Positions 45,283-55,879 of a stretch of DNA of 64,000 nt are shown here, one piece after another (the stretch's first letter is position 1; each line of letters opens with the position of its first letter). The notes under the pieces are model-generated. The model was given only the letters and a program-made list of their open reading frames with translations, ran no database searches and was not told the DNA's origin. Made by a program: the position numbers and the translations under genes. Location of the stretch: contig JAAEAF010002646.1 of assembly GCA_011037195.1 (NCBI GenBank), positions 1-64,000 on the forward strand, read 5' to 3'. The stretch is from Triatoma infestans (lineage: Eukaryota; Arthropoda; Insecta; Hemiptera; Reduviidae).

Positions 45283-45426
45283 AGGGGTGTAAAGTTGGAG
45301 TGTTGTCTCTGCCGACGAATAAGGACTGGTCGACCATTTTCGGCTCTGTAGTTTGGCTGTCCTCGGGGTGTTTTGTGTAATAGGTTTAGGTTTACACGTA
45401 GACAAAATTAGGCAAAGGTTTGGTAA

Positions 45427-45533
45427 AATGTACATTTTACAGGGGACTGGTAAACAATTACAAGACTGGTAAACTGGGATTGTACATTTTTCGGTTGCGG
45501 CTAAATCTTTATTTTGCGTGCCTTACCAAAACC
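45427..45533. other. Unpaired centre (loop) of the giant palindrome
   Basis: Between aattaggcaaaggtttggt (left) and accaaacctttgcctaatt (right) lies ~107 bp with a partial internal repeat (gactggtaaacaattacaa / gactggtaaactgggattg). Confidence 0.8.
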
Positions 45534-45759
45534 AAACCTTTGCCTAATTTTGTCTACGTGTAAACCTAAACCTATTACACAAAACACCCCGAGGACAGCC
45601 AAACTACAGAGCCGAAAATGGTCGACCAGTCCTTATTCGTCGGCAGAGACAACATGCGCTCTCACAAAGTGTTAAGTGTTTCTCAGCTCTATGGAAGATA
45701 CAGACCCGTTTTGCGACAATATAATGCTAGTTAAAATATGTGCTTTGGAAGACTGCTAT

Positions 45760-47690
45760 GGAGATGGAAAAAACCTAATTGTTTAGAAGGAAATTAGAAG
45801 GAAAAAAAAAAAATATAACAACCCAGTATGTATACCATACAAAGTCGAGTTGTCAGATGTAAAATTGGAGAATCAGCTGAAAAAATTGCAAGAATTATTT
45901 AAACCGACTAAAAGAGGAAGATTACTACCTAATGGATTTGGATATAACCCAGGACTTTGCTGGAATATTTAATAAAACAGAAATGGGTAGTTATTTAACC
46001 AATAACTTTAACTTTTGCTACCAAGGAGAGTATAAGAACGAGTGTAATGTAATTTGTGGATAACGATAAAACAGTTGGTAAGAACTGTTTAACTTGGTTA
46101 ACTTCTAACGCAACAGTTAAAATATGCAATAAGTTTATTTGTCAAAATAACAAGTCAGGGTGTTAATAAGAAAATCGACAATTATATTACAGATTTTGTA
46201 AATTGTTCGGATACAAGATTAAAAGGAACATTTTCGTCTACTTCTACCAAAGAACATGGTATTACAAGACTAGAAGCTACAATTTATAACTACTGTATTG
46301 GAAAATTATTACAAAGCAACCGACGATATGTACAACCCTCTGGAAGACTGTTTATCCCTATTGGAAAGTAGTAAACGTTATTTCCGTCAAGCTCCAATGT
46401 ATTCTGTTTTTTTTGCAAAAGATGTGGACAAGGCTAACAGACACTTTACAGAACAGTTGTTGCCTTGTATTTAATAATTTGTTACAGTATGTATATTGGG
46501 CGAATAAGAACACACGAAAGTTGACTGGTATACAGTTAAACCTACCGGAAAATACCAAGAACAGAGGAAAAAAAAAAAAAATGATAAATTATGTTGTTTC
46601 GACATTTCGTTTTAACTCTCTACCAATTAATTATATATTATATTGTAGAAGATTGTGTAAACAAAGATATTGTACAGATTGCGCAAAAATGTTACATTAA
46701 AAACGTTGGGGAAACGTATTTCTCAAAAACTGGAACACTTTTTTCTACCATACCAGGAAGTGTAGATATCGAAAAGACAGGATTGGTCTCTACCAATAAT
46801 GTAATTTTTTTTCATGTCTTAACGGAAGAGAGCTAACATAACCAACACGCTATTGCCATATACAGTAAAAGAAATAGAACTCCCACCTCTAATGTATGTA
46901 CCATCTGCAAAGAAACGACACTTAGTTGTGCAAAAATGTTACATTAAATGCGTATTTCTCAAAACACTGGAACACTGTTTTATACCATACCATAGATATC
47001 GAAAAGACAGGATTGGTAACCATGTCTTACGGAAGAGAGCCGGTAGGCTATTGCCATATACAGTAAAAGAAATAGAACTCCCATGTATGGGTAAAGAAAC
47101 GACACTTAGAACTAGGTGGATTTAAAAAGAAGGAAGATAGACTATATACAGAAAAACTACAGAAAGAGGAATACAAGCAACTGGTGGAAAACGAGTTGAC
47201 AGAATTTAAAATATTAAACCACATTGCAAAACTTTGGACACAACTGGTGTTTCCCGTAAACAACAAAAGAACTTTTATATATGCAGAAAAAGAAGAGTGC
47301 AAGAACTAAAAGGGTACCACAAAAACAAAACAAAAAAAAATAGTGCCTATTCTAATAAAGAAAATGGTTACATTATAATACCGAAAAATGGGTTGGATAT
47401 AATTTCCTCACCTACCGAGAGAAACCATTTTTAACATTTACTGGTGTAACAAGTTACAATGGACACTCGTTTGCCAAAATAGAGGAGATGGAATTTTGCA
47501 CAGGAAAAATATACAAGGTACCGCTTTCAACACAACAGGAGAACGATAAAGAAATAAGAGGTCGTGTTAAAGTTTCTGAGTGCAACCGGTTAGAAGCAGT
47601 AATTTTGGTACGCCTTAAACTAGTTCCTTATAAAATATACATGCTGGTTTATAAGAAGAAATGCAGGGACTTAGCATTTAGATTTTGACG
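45760..47690 (+). pseudogene. Unrecognised broken coding region, right arm
   Basis: ORFs of 95, 81, 90 and 66 residues (46413-46700, 46591-46836, 46853-47125, 47488-47688) follow one another in changing frames. Between them are open stretches without a start, such as TVKICNKFICQNN (around 46110) and TFSSTSTKEHGITR (around 46230). Overall this looks like one long protein of about 600 residues, Lys/Asn/Thr-rich, interrupted by indels and by a ~250-bp tandem duplication (46680-46900 and 46930-47090). The K-Y/C-N-K-F...G-I-T-R-L/E flavour faintly recalls rolling-circle replication initiators, but no HUH motif was found. I do not recognise the family. It reads outward from the centre in both arms. 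Confidence 0.5.
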
Positions 47691-47749
47691 ATAATGTTGA
47701 ACAATTTAGATAGTTAAAACTCCTCTGCCATAGTCATAAAAAGAGTTTG

Positions 47750-48042
47750 TGTTGTTGTTTGTGTGTGTGTGTGTGTTGTGGTAAATTATGTATTTATTAC
47801 CAAGATTATAGTAATGGGTATGGATTTTGTAATTAAACAAAATATTAGTATTGTGTTATGATTAGAAGTAACCGTACACCTCTATTTATTATGAGAGAAA
47901 AATAATAGAGAAAACTGTGATCAATTTTATTACTTTTATGGTTGCAATTATTTCCTTTCTTGGTATTTCAAAATGAGAAACATGTATTTTTTTATTTCTG
48001 TCAATTATTCACTTAACAGCATGTAGTGCGCGCGCGCGCGTA

Positions 48043-48075
<33 letters not shown>

Positions 48076-48360
48076 CAGGGCTCGTAAGAAGGTGTAGGAA
48101 TGTGATCTGACTAAGCAAAAATACTTCTGTGTTATAATTTCCGTCTAATAAAAACAAGTTAAAACATTAAACAGAACTAATAATGATTTTTTTTTTTTTT
48201 TTGGGGAATATTTTGACTAATTTCTTCCAAATGACTATAGAATATATTTATATTTCTAATCGGTACCAATTACAACAAGTTTGGGAACCAGACACTTGTA
48301 TGTTTGCAGTATTTTTTGTTTGTTTGTTTTAAACAGCTTTAACTATTAGACGTTAGACAA
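47750..48360. repeat. Right-arm microsatellite region
   Basis: (GT)n at 47759-47777, then (CG)n(TG)n at 48027-48075, mirroring the left arm at 42798-43115. No gene. Confidence 0.75.
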
Positions 48361-49660
48361 CAGCTACAAACAGAAGATTTTTGAGTTTTTGTATATAACG
48401 CAATCATTTCCCATTTCCCTATACTATGCAAACATTGGTTTAACTTGTTCAAATAGTCTTCGATTAAAAAGTAACATATTATTTAGTGCATAATATCAGT
48501 ATGCCTGTTTAACAATTTAAGACTGTAGAACAAGTTGTAGGGATACATGTTTAGAAAGGTTGAGGAAAGAACTTGGAAATTACTAGCAAAACTGTTATTG
48601 CAATCCACAATAATTGCCAAGCGATAACTTAAGACTGTTTTAGGGGCAATGAGACGTATTATATTCAATGTGTATATCTGTGTGTTCTTGGACTAATAGA
48701 CGTTAGTGTTGGTTAGTAAATGTCTAAATTCCAAACCAGAATATTCGAATTTGGATATAATGCATCATTTCCCCATTTCCTATACTATGCAAACATTGGT
48801 TTAACTTGTTCCAATATTCTTCGATTAAAAGTAACATATTGTTAGGACAATAATTTCCTATGCCTGTTTCAGAATGTAATACAGTAGAACAAGTGTTTAC
48901 ATGTTTAAAAAGGTTGAGGAAAGCTGATTCCAATCCACAATAATTCCAGCGATAACTTAAGACTGTTTTTAGTGCAAATATGTTTATATTCTATTGTATA
49001 TCTGTTGTTTTTCGTGTTGTTCTTGGTCTAATAGACGTTAGAAATGGGTACAAAACAAAGATTTTGAACTTGGATATAATTTCCCCAGATTACTAAACTT
49101 TTTCTTAGTTGTTACATGTTTAGAAAGGTTGAGGAAGAACTTGGAAATTACTAGCAAAACTGTTATTGCAATCCACAACATAATGCCATGCGATAACTTT
49201 TAAGAATGTTTTTAGTGCAAATATATGTTTATATTCTATTGTATCGGTGTTTTTCGTGGAGCTAATAGACATTAACCATGGCTACAAAACAGAAGATTTT
49301 CGAACTCGGATATAATTTCCCCGATTAGAAACTTATTTCTTATTGTTACATTTAGAAAGGTAGGAAAGAGAACGTGGGAAATTACTTAGCAAAACTGTTA
49401 TTGTAATCCACAATAATTGCCATGCGATAATCTTAAGATGTTTTAGTGCAATATATGTTATATTCTATTGATATCTGTGTGTTGTTTTGCTGGACTAATA
49501 GACATTGACATGGCTACAAAACAGAAGATTTCGAATTTGGATATAATGCAATCATTTCCCCAGATTAGAAACTTATAATGGTTTAACTTGTTCCAATATT
49601 CTTTTATTAAAAAGTAACATGTTTTTTAGCGCTTAATATCCTATGCCTGTTTAAGAATGT
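48360..49660. repeat. Tandem array of ~235-340-bp units, right arm
   Basis: Mirror of 41080-42500. Repeated words are ggactaatagacgtta, atggctacaaaacagaagattt and gaaaggttgaggaa(ag)aacttggaaattactagcaaaactgttattgcaatccacaataattgccatgcgata. A short ORF at 49664-49885 begins where the last unit ends (MAEEVVTYLERLRKNLEITS). In several units the same words are open, hinting that the array derives from coding sequence. Confidence 0.75.
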
Positions 49661-51139
49661 AAGATGGCAGAAGAAGTTGTTACATATTTAGAAAGGTTGA
49701 GGAAGAACTTGGAAATTACTAGCAAAACTGTTATTCCAATTCACAATACGATAACTTACGAATGTTTTAGTGCAATATATTCTTTTGTATATCTTTGTTT
49801 TTCTTGGTTATTCGACAGATTTAATTGCAGTCCAACTTTGCTTTGGGCAGTGATTTTACATTTTGACCTGACCAAAGACATTTAACACAATACATTCTCT
49901 ACTGTCTAATCATTCTTCATTTGCACATCCATAACTCTAGGAGCGAATATCAATCTGTTACTCACTAAGGAAGTTACTTCTATCTAGGTATGGTATAGAT
50001 CCCATTAATTTATTAAATTCTCTATTGGAATTATATATGTAAATTGAATACTTATTAGATTACAAAAATATAGAATAATTCATTTACCAGTTAAATTGGA
50101 AACTGATCACTATTTTGGGGGAGTTATGTACGTAAATTGAGTGCTTCTTAGATTGCAAAAATGTAGGGGGAATTTTGTACCTAAATTGAGATAAAAAGAC
50201 TACTGGTTCCACTAAGTTTTCCTTTCTTTAAGTAATTTGTTTAATTGTACAAACAATTAATTCGATAGAAGATTTTTTTTTTTTTTTGGAAATTACATTA
50301 TCTGTGTAGGATCAGATTTCCACTGTGGTGGAATTAGACTTACTCCTGTAAAAAGACTACAGAAAAATACTACTGTAGTAAGATATTACTGCGAAACTCC
50401 GCAAACTATCTCTAGAGAGAAATTACTTTTGCTCAAATAAGAAGTGTTTAAACATGTATAACATATAAATTCCAGTTAAATTACTAGTTTTAATAAATGC
50501 GTATATACCGCAATTCTTGCTTTTATTTCTTACATGTTAAGCTCTAAGATACGCACTTTCGACTTTTACAATTTAACTGCAAACTTACAGTAGTTATCTC
50601 TAGAGAAAATTACTTTTGCTCTAATAAAAAGTGTTTAAAAATATATAAGTTCCATTTAAATTACTAGTTTTAATATGTACGCATAAATCGCTATTCTTAC
50701 TTTTATTTCTTACATGTCAATTTGTAAGAAAGGCACTTTCTACATTTCTAACCGAAAACTTACATCTCTTCTTGCAAGAATTGACGGAAATATGTGTGTA
50801 AATTGAGTACGTTTTAGATTAGAAAAGTGATTAAATATGTGGAATTTGATACGTAAATTGTGATACAACAGTTATTAAATCTCTGGTTAAACACTAGCTT
50901 TTTTTTTTTTCCCCTTTCTTTAATTGCATAAACAATTAGTTCGACAAAACATATTATTAACTATTTCGTCGTACATTGCGTTAGATAACAGATCCAACGA
51001 CTTTAAGCAGTACCAAAAAGAAAACGATATATTAGATTCTATAAATATAGTTGATCGATAAACAAAACAAAAAATTATCTTAAAAAGGAAAGTGGAGAGT
51101 TAACTCATAGTGGAGTCCTTTGTAATTAAGTGTTAATCG

Positions 51140-51370
51140 GTCATCGGCAGAGACAACATGGGCTCGCACAAAGTGTTAAGTGTTTCTCAGCTCTATGGAA
51201 GAAAAGTAAAACCTACTAACGAACGATTTGGACTATTAGAAAACTTGGACAACTTAATTACAAATGATTGTGTAATGTGTTTTTTTCTTTAAAAAAAAAA
51301 AATAAGGACTGTTCGGTTATTATCGGCTCTGTAGTTCGGCTGTCCTCGGTGTGTTTTGTATAATAGGTTA
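51140..51370 (-). repeat. Outer copy of the centre-proximal motif block (right arm)
   Basis: Mirror of 39460-39700: cggcagagacaacatgggctcgcacaaagtgttaagtgtttctcagctctatggaag, then the inverted aataaggactgttcggttattatcggctctgtagttcggctgtcctcggtgtg. Confidence 0.7.
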
Positions 51371-51732
51371 AATAGATTTTTCTTAAAGAAGGAAAATGGA
51401 AATTAATTGTAATTGCTTACCAAAAACCTTACACAGGTAAGTGACTCATAAATCAATATACTGTAGTAAATGTCCAATATACTTGATCGATAAATGTAGA
51501 TAAGAAGGAACCATAGATTAAGTTTTAGTTTATTGTTTACCAAAAAACTTACATAAGTATCTGTCTAAAAAAAAAAATAAATAAATATATTATAATTAGA
51601 AATTATATTGCAAACATTGTGCATACATAGAGGTTAATAAACTTCTGTACGAATGGAAAAATACAGGTTAATGAACCCTGGCCTGGGGGTTCGTGGGGCG
51701 GAGCCTTTCTTTAGGTGTCTGTGTATATATTT

Positions 51733-51767
<35 letters not shown>

Positions 51768-52018
51768 GGAGGGAAACGATATGACGGAGAAGTATGTGGG
51801 TGAGGTATAAGGATCTAAAGAAAACTACAAAAGAATACGTACTATAGTTATTAGGTGTAAGAAGTAATAAATTAAAAAAAAAATAAAAACTTGTTTAAAT
51901 TTTTATGATTATTTGAACAAAACTACTACAACGCTAAACAACTACATGGAACATGCAACGCACGCACGGGCACTCCACAGTAAATTTATAGGCGAGATCT
52001 TTTCTACATATGAACTAA

Positions 52019-52090
52019 GTGGCCACTTTGGTCTAGTGGGTTGCATTACCGCCTTCTAACCCAAAAATTAAGGTTCGATTCCAGGTAAAA
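52019..52090 (+). ncRNA. tRNA-like sequence with Pol III boxes (right)
   Basis: Mirror of 38734-38807: A box TGGTCTAGTGG at 52029-52039 and B box GGTTCGATTCC at 52072-52082. GGGTT...AACCC can pair around the central part, which is incompatible with a normal cloverleaf. Confidence 0.55.
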
Positions 52091-52319
52091 CAACTTTTTT
52101 TATCTCATTTTATTTAATTATTTATAATTTATTTATATTTATAATTTAATATATATTTTATTAATTATTTATAATTTATTTATATTTATAATTTAATATA
52201 TAATTTATTTTTAATTTAATAGTCTTCGAATTGAATGATAATTAAAGCCATCGGATGACGTCATCTTTGAATTAAGCTCATTGATTTGGATGATGGCAGC
52301 GGCGTTCTTGCAACCCCCA

Positions 52320-52365
52320 AAAAAGACTTGGCTCCGTAGCCCTTGCGCCAGAACCGGTCTTTTTA
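52320..52365 (+). other. Imperfect terminal hairpin (right)
   Basis: Mirror of 38458-38503, just inside the right tip of the palindrome. Confidence 0.5.
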
Positions 52366-52372
52366 CCCTACT

Positions 52373-53790
52373 GTTATTTATGTTACTTGCACAATTGCTA
52401 TGAAAAAAACTGTAGAAAAACTACCAAGAACCATATTTTTTAACCAGCCTACTTGAAGGATAGGTTGGCCAAAGAATAAACTCTTACTTCAAAGAGAGTA
52501 AACATTATTTTTAAGGGTTTGAGTATTTCATTTTTATCAACATTTCAAAAAAGGTTATTATGTTTCTAACATGGGAAACATGGGAAGTTTGAGTAAACAA
52601 GGAAAATATTGCATGCGCCATTTTGGCCGTCCTAGGTAGACCAAGCGATTAATCTCAGAGGAAAAATTTGTTTAGTATAAAGATTTGTAAAGAGATAAAT
52701 ATAAAATAGTTTTTTTTAGGAAAAGCCACAAAGTCTGAGATTATACTTGAAACAAAAAAAAATGTACTCCAATTTATACATATAAGCGAAATGTGCCGAA
52801 ACGACATAATATCTGGTTATCCATTATCCGGTTAATATTAATTTCAATCATGTCTATTAATTTATTATTATTATTATTTTTATTTCAATTTTTCAGCAAT
52901 TTAATTCAGATTATTTCAGTTATTTGCTTGCCATGTATAATTTTGGAGGTTCAACCGAAACTCTATTTTTGTAGAGGCCTTTTCTCTGTTTATAAATTGG
53001 GCCAATAAAATTTTTTATTGCTGTTACAATTATTTTCATAAATAATATTTAGCGTAGATTTTTAATTTGAGATTACACTGCGATTTTACATCAGCATGAC
53101 AGTTATAGTGTTAAGATAAATTAAGATGTATTCATGATCATAAACCTCATATCCTTTGTTCAAGGCTGTTTTGGAGATTTATAGTATGTTAACCTGATAG
53201 TACAGCACGTTTATGTTACTGCGACAATAAATCAACCCATATACTGACTAAAGTTAAGATTTACTTAAGCAAAACCATCCTATGCAGTATTAATTACTGT
53301 TTACAAATATGGCTAGCGGTTGATAAATCTACTCCATTGCTCGGAGAAGCTAGGGTTTACTACTTCATAGATATATAGATGCTTGTAGCTCTCTTACAGT
53401 TGTACCAGAATTTATGCAAAATAGTTGTTTTAATGAACACACAAGTAAGTTTACAGCGAACTCCTTTTATTTCATGGTTAGGATAATGTTGGGGACAAAT
53501 TGGTAGGCAGAGAGAGAGAGAGTGTCTAGGGGTGTAAGCAATATGACATTAATTAATAGGAATCCAGTTTTATTCCTTGTATACTTTAATAATAATAGAG
53601 AAACATGAAATGTCACACCTTTTGTTTAAACATATTTGCAAATAAATAGATTATTATGTACATACGTGAACTTAGGCTGTGCACAAATTAAATATAAATC
53701 CATTTCTAGAAGAGTATTCCTTCTCATGATTTATTTATTAAATAATCAAGTCCTCAAAAAAAAAAAAAAATCAACTTTAACAGCTTAATG
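52373..53790. other. Unassigned AT-rich DNA
   Basis: No gene recognised. The 71-residue ORF at 52793-53008 is Leu/Ile-rich and hydrophobic but lies in AT-rich DNA without support. A (GA)n run lies at 53509-53521. Confidence 0.5.
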
Positions 53791-53794
53791 CCAT

Positions 53795-54040
53795 CACGCG
53801 TTAGTCTAGTGACCAGCGCATTCGCTTTTCGTATGAGAATTCAGGGATCGATTCCCGTGAGGGCAAAGTGGGTATTCACCTAGCGTCGTGATAAAAAGTG
53901 GGAAGCTACAGTTAGTAGCGCCCTAGGAAGCGAAGGCCGGAACTAAACGGCGTGGGAACTGTGCGGTATGCTTACCACACGCCCACCTATTCGTCTGGCA
54001 AGCCTTGGCCCTTAATGGGCTGTTGCGCCGTAGGTTTTTT
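53795..54040 (+). mobile_element. tRNA-derived SINE (SINE1), long form
   Basis: The head has A-box-like tagtctagtga (53802-53812) and B box ggatcgattcc (53845-53855, one mismatch). The body shares gtgggaagctacagtt and cttggcccttaatgggctgttgcgcc with the short form at 14296. It also contains the extra block ggccggaactaaacggcgtgggaactgtgcggtatgcttaccacacgcccacc. Ends in a T-rich tail (gtaggttttttttttt). Confidence 0.75.
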
Positions 54041-54379
54041 TTTTTGACAGCTTAATTAAAATTAAATAGAAATAAATAAGTATTTATCATTTATCGGTTA
54101 AGCTCTGAGTATTTGTATATTTATTTTTTGGATTGGAAGTTCTTCTTTCATTCGTCATGAAAATACAGAAGCGAATATCTGTTGGGAAACCCACAACCTT
54201 TCTTCAACACTCAACAACCTTCATTTATTGCAGCTAAAACAATTTCAAAATTGACAAATATTAACATAATATAAAGGGCGAGGTTATGAGCGACTAGACA
54301 CATTGTCTCAGGTGGTCACTTCCATGTAGTTACATTGTAGACCAGAGGGCAGCGGCAATAACAACGAAGAAAATCAAAT
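54041..54379. other. Unassigned DNA
   Basis: No gene recognised. Confidence 0.5.
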
Positions 54380-54640
54380 AACATTTTCAATTTAACCACA
54401 TTTTACTAAAACCACTAGATCGTCTACGTATGCGAGGTCATCATGTTCCATAGCTAATAATTCATCGAAGACCATGGTCCAGAAAAGTGATTCTAAGACT
54501 GAACCCTAAAGGGTAGCCATTTTGGATAGTTCTCTCTATATAGGCAAACGAATTTTGAACTACTACTTTCCTATTGACGAAATTTGTGATGAACTTGTAT
54601 GAATATTTTCTCATCATCTGAAGGAGAGTCTCAATCATAA
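54380..54640 (-). pseudogene. Decayed LINE reverse transcriptase fragment (YVDD)
   Basis: The minus strand reads VVVQNSFAYIERTIQNGYP, then after a frame change LESLFWTMVFDELLAM and LAYVDDLVVLVKCG. These correspond to the 'GCPQGSVLGPLLW...YADDLVLLV' region of a LINE RT, with a YVDD catalytic motif. A stop follows directly. The 5' and 3' parts of the element are not recognised. Confidence 0.7.
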
Positions 54641-54700
54641 CTTACAATTATTGAAAATTATTGTATTATTGTCAGGTTTATAATTTCTTATTTGTGCATA

Positions 54701-54701
<1 letters not shown>

Positions 54702-54763
<62 letters not shown>
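54702..54763 (+). repeat. Poly(A) tract of ~62 followed by (TA)n
   Basis: An uninterrupted A run followed by tatatatatatatg. It could be the tail of a plus-strand retrocopy, but no element body was recognised upstream on this strand. Confidence 0.85.
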
Positions 54764-54775
<12 letters not shown>

Positions 54776-54980
54776 GTACCCTTCCCTAGAGAAGGGAAAT
54801 TGAGAAGATCATATTGCTATAGGAACTCAAAAATTCAGACAGTAAACTCGGCCCTTTATCTATTGGGGTTTCTTTTTTCATTACGGAAAAATTTCCAGGT
54901 CATAAAATATTTTCTATCTAAATTTTATGCAGCACATTCTGCAATTATAAATATTTTGAAATCAAGCAGGTCGAATAGTA

Positions 54981-55870
54981 TTAATATTATTATTATTATT
55001 CAAGGAAGGGGAGGGCAAAACCCTACGCTATCCAAAGTCTACCTGGGCGCATATAGCTACCCCTAAAAAATAACAACTACAGGATCTGGAACAAAAGTCC
55101 ACCACCACAGACCGATCAAATCGGACCAAAACCTTAAAAGGACATGGTTTGAGATCCTCTACCGATATCCTATTCCGGCCGAAGGTCCTAAACCTAATTT
55201 CCTCACAGCCCAAGCAATCCGTCATCAGATGCATGGGTGTTTCCTCCTCCGTCTCACAAACTCTACAAAAGGGGTCAGGCATGACACCCATTGTATAGAG
55301 ATGTCTCCTTAAGCCACAACGCCCAGTGAGGAAGCCAACCAGATGCCTGAGAGAGGTCCGCGAAAGACATCGGATCCCACTACTCAAAGCTCCGTCCGGA
55401 TCCCCAATGAGCATCTTAGACTGCCGACAACCCACTTCACTCATCCATAAGGATGAGTGCTATGAGTTCATCTACGCCTGGAAGCCTGAAAAACATGTGC
55501 CAGAAGACACACCAACAGCAGGCTCTGGACCAATGAAAGGGAGAGAGGCGCCTAATTTGGCAAACCTATCCACCTCCACATCCCCAAAGATTCTCATATG
55601 ACCTAGAACCTAGACAAGAAGCACATCCTTCAATGAAGGACATTCTTCAGTCTTTTAGAACATTCCAACACCAATCTGGACGTGAAGACACATGAGCTAA
55701 GCGCCTTCAACGCAGCCTGGCTGTCCGAGCAGATACAAACACCTTTTAAATTAGTGTGTCTCATCCAAAACACAGCAAAGAATTGCATAAACCTCAGCCT
55801 AGAAAACGGTGGCCCACACACCAAGAGGCCCCCACAAATGGTCTCCCGTCTCAAAATAGACGGCATCTTG
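54981..55870 (-). mobile_element. LINE family A, 5'-truncated copy
   Basis: An ATT run (54982-54998) is the antisense (AAT)n tail. The 8-bp flank gaatagta at 54973-54980 recurs at 55871-55878, a plausible TSD. Minus-strand coding: CICSDSQAALKALSS (RNase H, frame ending near 55636), then CRQSKMLIGDPDGALSSGIR, LVGFLTGRCGLRRHL and CRVCETEEETPMHLMTDC (zinc-knuckle intact; 55028-55444). The RNase H segment and the C-terminus lie in different frames with a break around 55445-55630. Similarity to the large copy begins at its position ~18100. Confidence 0.88.
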
Positions 55871-55879
55871 GAATAGTAA

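Larger units (their letters stand above)
38450..45426 (+). repeat. Left arm of the giant palindrome
   Basis: Inverted partner of 45534-52372. The outer ~1 kb is about 99% identical between arms (only single-base indels). The middle (about 40.6-42.6 kb) is much less alike because of dense indels. All arm-specific features are mirrored on the other side unless stated. Confidence 0.9.
38450..52372. mobile_element. Giant palindromic element, ~13.9 kb
   Basis: Two ~6.9-kb arms are inverted copies of each other around a ~107-bp unpaired centre. Matching positions sum to about 90,820 at the tips and 90,960 at the loop, so one arm is ~130 bp longer. The tips read AGTAGGGTAAAAAGACC and its complement, that is AGT...ACT ends. 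Flanking hexamers are actatt and gttatt (4 of 6 matching), compatible with a decayed 6-bp TSD. AG...CT-type termini with 6-bp TSDs are known for Polinton/Maverick elements, but no Polinton polymerase, integrase, ATPase or capsid was recognised. The arms carry a tRNA-like sequence, satellites and one broken coding region. A tail-to-tail assembly artefact remains possible. Confidence 0.8.
45534..52372 (-). repeat. Right arm of the giant palindrome
   Basis: Inverted copy of 38450-45426; see that entry. Confidence 0.9.

Noticed and set aside
38450..52372. A canonical Polinton/Maverick
   Set aside because: Terminal bases fit, but no protein-primed polymerase, retroviral-type integrase, ATPase, protease or capsid motif was seen in either arm, and TIRs spanning the whole element are atypical.
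52793..53008. A short hydrophobic membrane protein gene
   Set aside because: Leu/Ile/Phe runs arise from TTA/ATT repeats, and no conserved features or gene context exist.
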